Assembly: GCF_020524905.1 (NCBI RefSeq)
Contig: NZ_JAIVKI010000002.1
Location: forward strand, 62,001-126,000
DNA from: Microbulbifer variabilis
Lineage (GTDB): Bacteria > Pseudomonadota > Gammaproteobacteria > Pseudomonadales > Cellvibrionaceae
Direction of reading: 5' to 3'
Length of the DNA stretch: 64,000 nt
Position 1 is the first letter of the stretch; each line of letters begins with the position of its first letter. Shown here piece after piece: positions 35,830 to 44,708 of this stretch. A program made the position numbers and the translations under genes. The notes beneath the pieces were generated by a model. That model worked only from the letters and a program-made list of their open reading frames with translations, did no database searches and was not told the origin of the DNA.

Positions 35830-37197
35830 ATGCCCATGACCAACGAAAAATCCAAGGATAACTCCGCCTCCCCGGCCAACGAACTCACTTCCGACACACT
35901 GGCCAAAGGGGAGAGCAAGAGCAATTTTGCCAAGGCAGCACAGGGCAAAAACGATAAGACTCCTATGGAGGCTAGGCCTAAAAAGAGCGGCGGCCACTGG
36001 TGGTGGCTGGTCTTTATCCTGTTGCTCATCGCCCTGATCGCTTTTGCCTGGTACAGCTGGCCCCAGTTGCGTAATCGTATTACTCAGCTCGACTTTTTCC
36101 CCTCCAAACAGACTGTACCCACTGAGAAAGCCGAGCCCCAAAGCGAAATAACAACATCAAATATTTCTGCAAGGCCAGATACCCCTAGCCAAGCCACAGA
36201 AGAAACTACCCCAGCTACTTCGACGGTCCCAGCACCGACAGCCGAGTCCCGCCCTGGAGAATCCCGGCAAGCAGAAGTCCCAGCACCCTCTCCACAAAGC
36301 CAGCAATTGGATCAGCTTCAGCAGACAGATACCGCTCTACGCAATCAAATTCAGTTGCAAGCCCGCACTATCGCACAGCTGCAACAACAACTGGCGGGCA
36401 TGCAGCGCAGCCTCACCGCACAGGGCAACCGCCTCAGCGAGCTGGGAAACGTGAGCCGTGAGGACTGGCAGCTGGCAGAGGCCGACTATTTGTTGCGTAT
36501 GGCCAATCAGCGCCTGATGTTGGAAGACAATAGCCGCGCCGCCCTGGGTCTAGTCGAAAAGGTCGATACCATTTTGCGCCAGGTAAACCTTCCAGACCTG
36601 TACGGAGTGCGCCAACAACTGGCACGGGATATTACCGCTCTAAAATTGGTGGAAAATATCGACCGGGAAGGGCTCTACTTGCGCCTGCGCGCCCTGGAAG
36701 AACAGTTGATTCACGCCTCAATCCAGCCACAGTTCGATATGGCCCAGCCTCAAAAAGAGACGGCAAAAGCGGAGCCGGCTCAGGAAAACCAATCCACGTG
36801 GGAGCGCAGTTGGCAGCATTTTACCACCTTCCTGCGCGACTCTATTCGCCCTATTGACGGCGATATCAACCCGGTAATGCTCTCCCCACAAAGCGAAACC
36901 CGCTTTCGCCAAACTTTGCGTCTTAACATGGAGCAGGCACAGTTGGCCCTATTGCGCGGCGACTCAACCGTTTACAAAGACGCCCTGAAAAGTGCCCGCG
37001 AGTTGCTCCTGACCTATGGCACTGCCAATGCCCAGCGTAACGCACTGGCACAGCAATTGGCGGAACTCAGTGAACAGCCCATTCAAGTCCAAATGCCAGA
37101 CCTAAGTGCCTCACAAGTCGCCCTGTACAATTATATTGAGCGGCTTCACAAAACCTCCGGGCTTGATGCCGGCACTATGGAGGAGGTCACCCAGTGA
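35830..37197 (+). CDS. hemX: HemX family membrane protein
   Basis: Often labelled uroporphyrinogen-III C-methyltransferase, but it has no methyltransferase motifs; role unproven. A charged cytoplasmic N-terminus (about 1-55), one membrane helix (WWWLVFILLLIALIAFAWYS), a Pro/Thr/Ser-rich linker (about 90-155), a coiled coil (QLDQLQQTDTALRNQIQLQA) and the HemX domain (DWQLAEADYLLRMANQRLMLE). 455 residues. Start ATG at 35830; another at 35836. A TATAAT at 35798 lies upstream without a good -35. Overlaps hemY by GTGA. Confidence 0.92.
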   Translation: MPMTNEKSKDNSASPANELTSDTLAKGESKSNFAKAAQGKNDKTPMEARPKKSGGHWWWLVFILLLIALIAFAWYSWPQLRNRITQLDFFPSKQTVPTEKAEPQSEITTSNISARPDTPSQATEETTPATSTVPAPTAESRPGESRQAEVPAPSPQSQQLDQLQQTDTALRNQIQLQARTIAQLQQQLAGMQRSLTAQGNRLSELGNVSREDWQLAEADYLLRMANQRLMLEDNSRAALGLVEKVDTILRQVNLPDLYGVRQQLARDITALKLVENIDREGLYLRLRALEEQLIHASIQPQFDMAQPQKETAKAEPAQENQSTWERSWQHFTTFLRDSIRPIDGDINPVMLSPQSETRFRQTLRLNMEQAQLALLRGDSTVYKDALKSARELLLTYGTANAQRNALAQQLAELSEQPIQVQMPDLSASQVALYNYIERLHKTSGLDAGTMEEVTQ

Positions 37198-38444
37198 GGA
37201 AAGTCCTTTTTGCCGCCGTTGCCCTGCTCCTTCTCGGCGCTCTGCTGCCGCAGATCAACCAGAATTATCCGGGGTATCTGGTGATCGGCTTCGGCGGTGA
37301 GTTGAATAAAGGTTATGAGATGAACCTTTGGTTCGCGATAGTCGCACTCGTTGCCCTGTTACTCGCCATATTTGTTCTCACCTGGATAGCCCGCAGCCTG
37401 TTTCGCGCTGTACGCGGCAGCGTCGATCGCCTGCGCTTCGGCCGCCAAAGAGTCGCCCGCCGACGCCTTACCAGTGGCCTGGTAGAGTTTATGGAGGGCA
37501 ACTGGTCTCGAGCGCGTCGGCAACTCCTGAAAAGCGCACCACGCTCAGAAGCGCCGCTGATTAATTACCTCGCCGCCGCACGCAGTGCTCACGAACTAGG
37601 GTTTCGCGAGGAAGCCAACGAGTTACTGGCAAAAGCTGAGGCCTGTGGCGAAGACACCCGCCTGGCAGTGGCCTTGAGCCAGGCCCGCATGCAGCTGCAG
37701 GACAAGCACTACGAACAGTGTATCGCCAGTCTCAAGCGGGCTAAGCAGCTGGAGCCCAAGCATCCGGCCCTGCTGCAAATGCTCAAACAGGCCTACTACT
37801 CTCTGGGTGACTGGAGCAGTTTGAGGGAGCTGCTACCTGAGTTGGAAAAAAGCGCCAATATGCCCGAGGAAGACCTGCAAAAACTGGAGCGGGAAGTCTA
37901 CGAACATCAACTCAACGAAGCCGCAAATCGCAACGATAGAGAGAGGCTACACAGTATCTGGCACGGCCTGAATGGCCGCTGGCAGCGCAACGTGGAACTC
38001 CGCAGCCTCTACGCTCACCTGTTGCATCAAAGTGGCGATGACATCGAAGCAGAAAAGCACCTGCGTTGGTTGCTTAACCGCGAGTGGGCTCCCAAGCTGG
38101 CCAGCCTGTATGGCCGCCTCACAGGAGCAGATGCCGCTGCACAGCTCTCCGCCGCAGAGGGCTGGCTAAAGGAATACGGTGAGAGCGCCGACCTACTCAC
38201 CTGTCTCGGACGCCTGAGCATGCGCAATGAGCTTTGGGGCAAAGCACAGCAATATTTTGAGAAAAGCCTGTTACTGCGTCAGGATCCAGTGACCTCCGCG
38301 GAATTAGCACGACTGTTCCAGGCTCTCGGTGAAAAAGACAAAGCCGCACGCCTCTTTGAGGAGGGACTGTTGCAGGCAGTTCCAGACCTGCCGCCTGTAC
38401 CCATGCCCAGCCAGGACAAACCCCTTCTAGGAGTGCATGCCTAA
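37194..38444 (+). CDS. hemY: HemY family membrane protein with TPR-like repeats
   Basis: Two N-terminal membrane helices (about residues 3-20 and 42-64) followed by a TPR-like helical domain to the end (EEANELLAKAEACGEDTRLAVALSQARM, QYFEKSLLLRQDPVTSAELARLFQALG). Not the HemY protoporphyrinogen oxidase of Bacillus. It belongs to the gammaproteobacterial hemX-hemY pair and its function is unclear. GTG start overlapping the hemX stop, with AGGAGG about 8 nt upstream. 416 residues. Confidence 0.93.
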   Translation: MRKVLFAAVALLLLGALLPQINQNYPGYLVIGFGGELNKGYEMNLWFAIVALVALLLAIFVLTWIARSLFRAVRGSVDRLRFGRQRVARRRLTSGLVEFMEGNWSRARRQLLKSAPRSEAPLINYLAAARSAHELGFREEANELLAKAEACGEDTRLAVALSQARMQLQDKHYEQCIASLKRAKQLEPKHPALLQMLKQAYYSLGDWSSLRELLPELEKSANMPEEDLQKLEREVYEHQLNEAANRNDRERLHSIWHGLNGRWQRNVELRSLYAHLLHQSGDDIEAEKHLRWLLNREWAPKLASLYGRLTGADAAAQLSAAEGWLKEYGESADLLTCLGRLSMRNELWGKAQQYFEKSLLLRQDPVTSAELARLFQALGEKDKAARLFEEGLLQAVPDLPPVPMPSQDKPLLGVHA

Positions 38445-38457
38445 TTGGCTTTCTTGT

Positions 38458-38480
38458 GGCCCAGATAGCCTGGGCCCTTT
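38458..38480 (+). terminator. Probable terminator after hemY
   Basis: GGCCCAG (38458-38464) pairs with CTGGGCC (38470-38476) around ATAGC, followed by CTTT. It is 14 nt after the hemY stop. The T-run is short, so efficiency is uncertain. Confidence 0.5.
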
Positions 38481-38537
38481 CACCTTAACACTCTTTGGCC
38501 CATAGTGAGCTTCCGCATCCGTTTTGAGGCTCGCTCC

Positions 38538-39578
38538 ATGACACTGCCGCCACAATGCCTCTCAGCTATCACCATAATCTTTTCGGCTCTACTTTCGAGT
38601 TTTACACTAGCCGCTGCTCCCCCTATCCAGCCACAGGATAAGTTACTGAGCGGCTACGAGTATCCCTATCCAGTTAAGACTTTGGGACTGTCCAAATTAG
38701 GGCAACCTGCCGCCATGGCCTATATGGATGTCCCCTCAGGCACGCTTGCACCTGCCAGAGGCACGGTGCTACTTCTACATGGAAAGAATTTTTCCGCCGC
38801 CTACTGGAAAGACAGCATCGTCGCGCTCACGGAACAGGGTTACCGGGTGATTGCACCGGACCAAATCGGCTTCGGCAAATCGGATAAACCATTAATGCAG
38901 TACAACCTTCACGGTATGGCTGCAGATACCAAAGCACTTCTCAAAAGGCTTAAAGTGGGTCAAGTATCTGTGGTTGGCCACTCCATGGGAGGTATGCTGG
39001 CGACACGCTTCTCACTTATGTTCCCAGAGATGATAGAGAAGCTCGTTTTAATAAATCCTATCGGTCTGGAGGATTGGAAACGCCTCGTACCCTATGAGCC
39101 TCTGGAACAAGCGATACTCAGGGAACAGGCACAAACGCCGGAAGGGATTAGGAACTATATGTCTAGAACCTATTTTGATGGGAAATGGCAGGAATCCTAT
39201 AACCCACTACTGGATATCCAGGCCGGATGGATCCTGGGTCCAGATTCCAAACATATAGCCAAGATTGATGCCCTCACCTCAGAAATGGTATTTACTCAGC
39301 CGGTTTTGTATGGGTTTCCCGACCTCAAAGTACCCACTCTCCTGATTATCGGTACGCGGGATCGAACCGCGGTTGGCCGTGCCCGCGCCGCTGAACCTAT
39401 CAGAAAAAATCTGGGGCGTTACGATCTATTGGGCAAAAAGACAGCCGCCGTAATTCCAAATGCGAAGCTAATAGAGCTCGATGGTGTCGGACATTTGCCA
39501 CAGTTCGAGGCCTTCAATGATTATTTCAAGGCTCTAGTCCAATTCCTCAATGAAGAAACCCAGCCGGTTTTTCATTAA
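38538..39578 (+). CDS. Exported alpha/beta hydrolase
   Basis: Substrate unknown. ATG at 38538 is preferred (GAGG upstream) to a GTG at 38505. It gives a signal peptide (LSAITIIFSALLSSFTLAAA) and 346 residues. Hydrolase landmarks: oxyanion region VLLLHGKNFSAAYW, APDQIGFGKSDKP, nucleophile elbow VVGHSMGGMLATRF, acid in IGTRDRTAVG and His in GVGHLPQFEAF. The triad Ser-Asp-His therefore looks intact. First gene of a patch with looser spacing and higher AT than the flanking hem and ubiD genes. Could be an esterase or epoxide-hydrolase-like enzyme; not resolvable from sequence. Confidence 0.85.
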   Translation: MTLPPQCLSAITIIFSALLSSFTLAAAPPIQPQDKLLSGYEYPYPVKTLGLSKLGQPAAMAYMDVPSGTLAPARGTVLLLHGKNFSAAYWKDSIVALTEQGYRVIAPDQIGFGKSDKPLMQYNLHGMAADTKALLKRLKVGQVSVVGHSMGGMLATRFSLMFPEMIEKLVLINPIGLEDWKRLVPYEPLEQAILREQAQTPEGIRNYMSRTYFDGKWQESYNPLLDIQAGWILGPDSKHIAKIDALTSEMVFTQPVLYGFPDLKVPTLLIIGTRDRTAVGRARAAEPIRKNLGRYDLLGKKTAAVIPNAKLIELDGVGHLPQFEAFNDYFKALVQFLNEETQPVFH

Positions 39579-39876
39579 TTCAACCTTTGCAAGCCTGCTA
39601 TTAATCATACCTCTTTCAAACAAGCACAAGGCTAGGATTAATATATTTTCACAAATTACAGCCAAACCCTCTGCACAAAGAGTGTTCTTAAGACTTGTAC
39701 GAGTGACACCCGACTTGCATGGTTAGATTTGAAGGTGAGATACAGTAAGGAAAATTTAAGAGAAGCTTTCTAAAAACGAAACGACTGATTTGGATCAGGT
39801 ACAGGGAGGGCTATTAAATAGAATTCACTAAGCAGTACCTGATCCAGATAATTCAGAAACACTATGTCTGGGAATA
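39579..39876. other. AT-rich non-coding stretch after the alpha/beta hydrolase
   Basis: 298 bp between convergent genes with no credible gene. It holds the 12-bp inverted repeat listed separately. No T-run typical of a terminator for either neighbour was found. Confidence 0.6.
39791..39846. repeat. 12-bp inverted repeat with 32-nt spacer
   Basis: TGGATCAGGTAC (39791-39802) and GTACCTGATCCA (39835-39846) are exact reverse complements. The spacer is AT-rich and includes TATTAAATAGAATTC. It lies 30 nt past the stop codon of the minus-strand small membrane protein. It may be a terminator-like hairpin, a binding site, or a remnant of a small mobile element; no second copy was noticed in the window. 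Confidence 0.6.
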
Positions 39877-40206
39877 TTAGATATTTGCAAACATACCGGC
39901 AAAAAGTAACATGGCCAAAAAAGTAATAATCCCCTGCAGGATGGCAATAATAATCGCCTTCAAAAATCCCGTTCCCAGTACTAGCATATAAGCGATTGCA
40001 GCCAGTGGAATAGTCAAAAGAATCCCGGCACTGTCACTTACACCGGGCAGCATTCCCCCCACAATTCTCTGTACAATCAGCGCCAGTAAAAGTGCAAACA
40101 GACAGTAAAAAACCCCAGTATTTCTTGCCCCCATCATGGCAGCAGCCATCTTTAATGGCAGAACCAAAACCGCTACCATTATGATTACAAAAAGAATCAA
40201 CTCCAT
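39877..40206 (-). CDS. Small hydrophobic membrane protein, unknown function
   Basis: 109 residues, nearly all hydrophobic, with three to four predicted membrane helices: ELILFVIIMVAVLVLPLKMA, VFYCLFALLLALIVQRI, ILLTIPLAAIAYMLVLGTGFL and IIIAILQGIITFLAMLLFAG. I do not recognise the family. A strong ribosome site (GGGAGGGG) precedes the ATG, supporting a real gene. It stands alone between the hydrolase and a secreted protein in the accessory patch. Confidence 0.7.
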   Translation of the reverse strand: MELILFVIIMVAVLVLPLKMAAAMMGARNTGVFYCLFALLLALIVQRIVGGMLPGVSDSAGILLTIPLAAIAYMLVLGTGFLKAIIIAILQGIITFLAMLLFAGMFANI

Positions 40207-40496
40207 TGTTCACCCCTCCCTCATTTTGTAGTTATTTGGCCTAATCCCCAAGGCCATCATGATGCAGAATATATCGGCCGTTTTGAGCCAAATGGAAATG
40301 TCACCTAATGTTAACTTTTATGACTATTTGTATAATTAACCTACAACATAGCATCGAAGTATAGATGACATTACATCATACTACTTAAGCTACATCTCGT
40401 TGAGTTAGCCGCACAAAAAAAGCTGGCATAAAAATCTTTGCCAGCTTTTATTCAGAGTAGAACAGATTGATATGCAGAAAATGTAGATCTGACAGT
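40207..40496. other. AT-rich intergenic stretch with promoter region and terminator
   Basis: 290 bp between two minus-strand genes. It contains the terminator at 40415-40449 and, beyond it, presumably the promoter of the small membrane protein. No gene seen. Confidence 0.55.
40415..40449 (-). terminator. Rho-independent terminator of the secreted-protein gene
   Basis: 11-bp perfect stem (AAAAGCTGGCA at 40418-40428 with TGCCAGCTTTT at 40439-40449), 10-nt loop, followed on the minus strand by seven T. It lies 47 nt after the stop codon of the gene at 40497. Confidence 0.8.
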
Positions 40497-41009
40497 TTAT
40501 TTGCGTACTAGGCGTATGCTTGAAGGCTTTAACTCTCCATTTTCCATATAGCTCTCTGTGCGAAGGATTTTGTCATCCTCTAGCCACTCGAAAGCCAAGC
40601 TATGCTGATGGTTCTCGTTTAAATCCTCAAGGTTAGTAGCATCCTTAAAGGAAAACTCAATCTGCCCACTTTTATCACTTGAGGTAAGCTGCAAATGAGG
40701 CTGGTTGCCCTGAGGGCAATAGTGGGTAGCCAATAAGTTGCCTTTATCCATATGGTAGATAGTCAGTGAATGAGATTCCCCCTTATACAACCAATTCTCC
40801 ACCATAACGGTATCTCTAGCCGTCTGAGAAAAATTAATATAAAAATTTCCAGCAGTGTCTCCTTCTTTTTTCCAGTCTCCTCGAAGTGATTTCATTTGCT
40901 CGAATACTTCCCCACTCTTCAGATTGAGATCCCCTGCATTCACTGCCAACGAAAAACAACATAAGACAATTGAAAAACAGTTAGCAAAGGCTTGTTTTAC
41001 TTTAATCAT
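40497..41009 (-). CDS. Exported protein of unknown function, possibly lipocalin-like
   Basis: 170 residues with a clear signal peptide (FSIVLCCFSLAVNA, cleavage after about residue 25). The mature part begins GDLNLKSGEVFEQMKSLRGDWKKEG and alternates short strands (SHSLTIYHMDKGNLLATHYC, QIEFSFKDATNL). This pattern recalls DUF1579/lipocalin-like beta-barrels that start with a LxGxW motif, but I cannot name a family. GGAG precedes the ATG. Followed by its own terminator. Confidence 0.75.
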   Translation of the reverse strand: MIKVKQAFANCFSIVLCCFSLAVNAGDLNLKSGEVFEQMKSLRGDWKKEGDTAGNFYINFSQTARDTVMVENWLYKGESHSLTIYHMDKGNLLATHYCPQGNQPHLQLTSSDKSGQIEFSFKDATNLEDLNENHQHSLAFEWLEDDKILRTESYMENGELKPSSIRLVRK

Positions 41010-41141
41010 AATAGGTACTCCTTTTCCTATAAAAAATAGATATTGATATTCTATAGAGCCTTTGAAATCACTTCAAAAAATCCTCTGAGGGACTTTCAGG
41101 GGTCTCAGATTCAATCCAGGAATACCCAATAAAGTTTATTA

Positions 41142-42362
41142 TCATATTTGCATTAAGCGTTTGGCAATACGCCTCATCGCACCGGCAGATTTACTATCCA
41201 CGTCACGATTCATCAGGATAATAAAGCCATCCTTACGATTTGGGTCAAAATACAAAGCAGTAAAAACCCCCAAATCGGATCCCATATGCCCAACAAGGCC
41301 GTTTCGATCTCTCCAAAAAAAGCGCTGGGAATCAGAAACCGACTTGGGCAACTGTAAACGAAACATTTCCTGATACATAGCATCAGACAGGAGCTTCGCT
41401 CCAGACTTATTGCGGTTATGAAGAACTGCCAATAGAAAATCACTGAGATCGACAATACTTACACGAACACCACCATCCGGATACTGTGGATTTCCACTGT
41501 GAGGATATGGATGAAATTTTTTGTATTCGAAAGGCGGATTAATATATTTTCCTACCAAATAATTTATTTTGCTTGATTCACTATCAGCACACAAACCGAC
41601 GAATGGCACACATTGCTCTACTTTATACGGTACAGCGATAGAATCCAGATCCATTCCATTAAGTTTCCAGCTTGCACTTTCCATTTCCAGGCTGTGAAAA
41701 AGGGTATCCTTGCTATAGTCAGCAAAGGTTTGGCCTGTTACGGACTCCACCAGAAAACCTGCCAAGCCTGCAGACAAATTACTGTATCGCCGACTTTCCC
41801 CTGGTATAGTTTTCAGATAATGTTCGCCATTATTGTACAGACTACCGTCATCGGTAAGGAGAGAGCGGAGATGTTGCTCAAGGCTGAGTTCTGGGTCGCG
41901 GTTTTCAGAGTAAGTGGCTTCGTCATAATAATCTGCAATACCTGCAGAATGACTTGCCAGATTTCTTAACGTAATTTTTTCATCCTTTGTATGTGGATTA
42001 TCTACCTTAAATGGTAAATAGGCATTGATATCCCGATCGAGCTCCAACTTTCCATCGTCGACCAACTGCAATAGCGTTACGCCCATAATCGGCTTGCTAA
42101 TCGATGCAATATTAAAAGGGGTATCCAGGGTAACCGCCTTACCAGCTTCTACGTCCGCCATTCCATAGACTTGCTGAAAAACAAGTCTACCGTCTTTTAT
42201 TCTTGAGACGGCCATACCAGGAATGGCCGCCTCTCTCATAATTGCGGGTATGAATCCTTCTATATTGGCAATTTCGGCGCTTTTCTCCTGCTGACTTGGC
42301 AATATAGCCCAAAATCCGAAAACGCCAATAATGATTAGGCCGACGGCATAAAATACTTTCAT
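41142..42362 (-). CDS. Beta-lactamase-fold serine hydrolase (class C / PBP4-like family)
   Basis: Membrane-anchored or exported by an N-terminal hydrophobic segment (VGLIIIGVFGFWAIL, residues 7-21). Family motifs: FNIASISKPIMG with the SxxK nucleophile, RRYSNLSAGLAG (YxN) and VGHMGSDLG in place of KTG. Such proteins act as esterases, D-amino-acid peptidases or are of unknown function; true antibiotic resistance cannot be inferred. 406 residues. GGGAG precedes the ATG. Lies in the AT-richer patch between hemY and ubiD. Confidence 0.88.
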   Translation of the reverse strand: MKVFYAVGLIIIGVFGFWAILPSQQEKSAEIANIEGFIPAIMREAAIPGMAVSRIKDGRLVFQQVYGMADVEAGKAVTLDTPFNIASISKPIMGVTLLQLVDDGKLELDRDINAYLPFKVDNPHTKDEKITLRNLASHSAGIADYYDEATYSENRDPELSLEQHLRSLLTDDGSLYNNGEHYLKTIPGESRRYSNLSAGLAGFLVESVTGQTFADYSKDTLFHSLEMESASWKLNGMDLDSIAVPYKVEQCVPFVGLCADSESSKINYLVGKYINPPFEYKKFHPYPHSGNPQYPDGGVRVSIVDLSDFLLAVLHNRNKSGAKLLSDAMYQEMFRLQLPKSVSDSQRFFWRDRNGLVGHMGSDLGVFTALYFDPNRKDGFIILMNRDVDSKSAGAMRRIAKRLMQI

Positions 42363-42484
42363 TTGAATCTCCCTAAAAACCCATCAAAGACGATAATAAA
42401 GCCGATACCGGGATTCGACGCCATCAGTCTTATTTATAGATGCGGGACTAGGGAAAAATGATTCACGGCAAAGAAATCATAAAC

Positions 42485-42506
42485 CAGAGCGTCTATTGGG
42501 ACGCTC
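42485..42506 (-). terminator. Probable terminator after ubiD
   Basis: Perfect 8-bp stem AGAGCGTC (42485-42492) with GACGCTCT (42499-42506), 6-nt loop. On the minus strand GGTTTATGATTTCTTT follows. It is 38 nt after the ubiD stop. The T-run is interrupted. Confidence 0.5.
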
Positions 42507-42544
42507 TATAGGAGAATAATTAAAATAAAATACTGGGACAGTAA

Positions 42545-44011
42545 TTATTCAAGACCCAGCTTGGACCAAATTTCATCGACCTTTTGGACCACCCGAGGAT
42601 CTTTCTCGATAGGATTACCCCACTCTCTATTGGTTTCTCCCTGCCATTTATTGGTAGCATCAAAACCAATTTTTGAACCGAGGCCAGATACCGGCGAGGC
42701 AAAATCCAGATAATCAATCGGGGTATTTTCCACCATTACCGTATCACGCGCTGGGTCCATACGGGTGGTCATGGCCCAGATAACATCTTTCCAGTCCCTT
42801 GCATTGACGTCATCATCGGTGACGATAACAAACTTGGTGTACATAAACTGACGTAGAAAAGACCAGACTCCCATCATCACTCGCTTAGCATGACCCGGAT
42901 ACTGCTTTTTCATAGTCACTACGGCGAGCCGGTAAGAGCAGCCTTCGGGGGGCAGATAAAAATCGACAATTTCTGGGAATTGCTTCTGTAAAATGGGCAC
43001 AAATACTTCATTGAGTGCCTCCCCCAAAATTGCCGGTTCATCCGGCGGACGTCCGGTGTAAGTACTGTGATAAATAGGTTTTTTACGATGGGTAATTTTC
43101 TCTACGGTAAATACCGGAAAACTATCCACCTCATTGTAATAGCCAGTGTGATCTCCATAGGGGCCTTCATCGGCCATATCATCGGGATAGATAAAACCTT
43201 CCAATACATATTCAGCACTGGCCGGAACCTGTAGATCACTGAGCAGAGCGCCTGTCACTTCTGTTTTGTCACCTCGTAACAGACCGGCAAAAGCGTATTC
43301 AGAGAGTGTATCCGGTACAGGGGTAACGGCCCCCAATATGGTTGCCGGGTCAGCACCAAGTGCAACAGCCACTGGATAGGGCTCCCCGGGGTGCTTCTGG
43401 CACCAATCGCGGTAATCCAGAGCACCGCCCCGGTGGCTGAGCCAGCGCATAATGAGGCGGTTTTTACCGATCAGCTGCATGCGATAAATACCGAGGTTCT
43501 GGCGCTTCTTCTCAGGCCCTCGGGTAATCACCAGTGGCCAGGTTACCAATGGGGCGGCATCTCCCGGCCAGCAGGTCTGGATTGGGAGTTTGGTGAGGTC
43601 TACCTGAGCTTTATCCACTATCACCTGCTGACAGGCCGCTCCCTTGACGACCTTAGGCCCCATATTGAGCACCTGCTTGAAAACCGGCAGCTTTTCCCAA
43701 GCATCGCGGAGATTCTCCGGCGGTTGTGGCTCCTTAAGAAAAGCGAGCAACTCGCCGACCTCACGCAATTCATCAATACTCTCACGCCCCATCCCCAACG
43801 CCACACGCTCGGTGGTGCCGAATAGGTTAGCGAGTACCGGGGTATCGAAACCGATAGGGCTTTCAAATAGCAATGCCGGACCCCCTGCGCGCAATACGCG
43901 ATCAGAGATTTCCGTCATTTCCAATTTGGGGTCTACGGGGAATTTAATCCGTTTGAGTTGGCCGCGCTTTTCCAATAACTGGATAAAATCACGCAGGTCT
44001 CTGTATTTCAT
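42545..44011 (-). CDS. ubiD: 3-octaprenyl-4-hydroxybenzoate carboxy-lyase
   Basis: Decarboxylates the polyprenyl-hydroxybenzoate intermediate in ubiquinone synthesis using prenylated FMN made by UbiX. 488 residues, typical for UbiD. Seen: [40 protein letters not shown] (substrate and prFMN region), [12 protein letters not shown] and [19 protein letters not shown]. The position upstream of an RRM gene, rho and trxA echoes the ubiD-rho-trxA neighbourhood of Pseudomonas. Confidence 0.96.
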   Translation of the reverse strand: MKYRDLRDFIQLLEKRGQLKRIKFPVDPKLEMTEISDRVLRAGGPALLFESPIGFDTPVLANLFGTTERVALGMGRESIDELREVGELLAFLKEPQPPENLRDAWEKLPVFKQVLNMGPKVVKGAACQQVIVDKAQVDLTKLPIQTCWPGDAAPLVTWPLVITRGPEKKRQNLGIYRMQLIGKNRLIMRWLSHRGGALDYRDWCQKHPGEPYPVAVALGADPATILGAVTPVPDTLSEYAFAGLLRGDKTEVTGALLSDLQVPASAEYVLEGFIYPDDMADEGPYGDHTGYYNEVDSFPVFTVEKITHRKKPIYHSTYTGRPPDEPAILGEALNEVFVPILQKQFPEIVDFYLPPEGCSYRLAVVTMKKQYPGHAKRVMMGVWSFLRQFMYTKFVIVTDDDVNARDWKDVIWAMTTRMDPARDTVMVENTPIDYLDFASPVSGLGSKIGFDATNKWQGETNREWGNPIEKDPRVVQKVDEIWSKLGLE

Positions 44012-44116
44012 GGGCTGCCGGTCGAGAAGAAAAATCCAACGTGCAGTGTAAAACAGAAATTACAAAATAGGGAATGGCCCCCTGGAGAAGGGTGCTAAAA
44101 AGAAGGGGAGAAGAAA

Positions 44117-44144
44117 CGGCCCGCAAACTATTTGCCGCGGGCCG
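44117..44144 (-). terminator. Rho-independent terminator of the RRM gene
   Basis: CGGCCCGC (44117-44124) pairs with GCGGGCCG (44137-44144), 12-nt loop. On the minus strand TTTCTTCT follows, and TTTTTT precedes the stem. It lies 24 nt after the stop codon. Confidence 0.6.
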
Positions 44145-44168
44145 AAAAAATCTTAAGCTAGCCGTAGC

Positions 44169-44438
44169 TTAGAAGCGGGGGCGACGCGGACGATCTTCGC
44201 GAGGCTTAGCTTCGTTCACGCGGATGTTACGGCCAGACAGAGGCTGGTCGTTCATCTCTTCGATCGCTTTGCGCGCTTCGTTGTCGTTAGGCATTTCTAC
44301 GAAACCGAAGCCCTTAGAGCGGCCAGTCTCACGGTCAGTAATTACAGTAGCCCGAGAGATCTCTCCGAATGCGCCGAAAGCTTCGTGCAGGTCGTCAGAG
44401 GTTACGCCGTAGGCCAGATTTCCGATATAGATATTCAC
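44169..44438 (-). CDS. RRM-domain RNA-binding protein
   Basis: 89 residues: a single RNA recognition motif with RNP2 IYIGNL (residues 3-8) and RNP1 KGFGFVEM, then a short basic tail ending RPRRPRF. Bacterial proteins of this type are often highly expressed and cold-regulated; the target here is unknown. It has a promoter with near-consensus hexamers and a leader of about 155 nt containing a hairpin, which suggests post-transcriptional control. Confidence 0.92.
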   Translation of the reverse strand: MNIYIGNLAYGVTSDDLHEAFGAFGEISRATVITDRETGRSKGFGFVEMPNDNEARKAIEEMNDQPLSGRNIRVNEAKPREDRPRRPRF

Positions 44439-44515
44439 AAAAGGTTCTCACTAGATGTGTGGGCTGTCGTGCAGTCACAAATGAATAACCAGCTCCACCA
44501 GATTATCCATTTGAG

Positions 44516-44549
44516 ATTGACCCTTTTACGGAGTTACCCCTGGGTCAAT
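44516..44549 (-). promoter_or_regulatory. Hairpin in the RRM gene leader
   Basis: ATTGACCC (44516-44523) and GGGTCAAT (44542-44549) form an 8-bp stem in the 5' leader, 78 nt before the ATG. The 18-nt loop includes TTTTACGGAGTTACCCC. It may be a thermosensor-like or autoregulatory structure (inference). Confidence 0.45.
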
Positions 44550-44599
44550 TCGGTCGGGCGCCTTACTATAAATTTCATACCCAGCGCCACGATGTGGAA

Positions 44600-44628
44600 C
44601 TTTATATGCCTTATAGCTCGCCTTTTCA
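44600..44628 (-). promoter_or_regulatory. Sigma-70 promoter of the RRM gene
   Basis: Minus strand: -35 TTGAAA (44623-44628), exactly 17-nt spacer, -10 TATAAA (44600-44605). Five of six bases match consensus in each box. Predicted transcription start near 44593, giving a leader of about 155 nt. Confidence 0.65.
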
Positions 44629-44668
44629 ACATTAATTCGCGCAAATAATCAATTTGTACAAACCTGAA

Positions 44669-44700
44669 TATAAAAGGCGCCGATGTGGGCGCCTTTTATA
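44669..44700 (-). terminator. Rho-independent terminator of rho
   Basis: 13-bp perfect stem (TATAAAAGGCGCC with its complement) and a 6-nt loop. On the minus strand GGCGCC is followed by TTTTATATTC. It lies 9 nt after the rho stop codon. Confidence 0.75.
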
Positions 44701-44708
44701 TATAAAAA

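Noticed and set aside
35830-37197. Methyltransferase function for HemX
   Set aside because: No SAM-binding or CobA/CysG-type motif is visible; only the HemX fold with one membrane helix is supported.
41142-42362. Antibiotic-resistance beta-lactamase
   Set aside because: The fold motifs are present, but the broad serine hydrolase family includes many esterases and peptidases, and the KTG position reads HMG.
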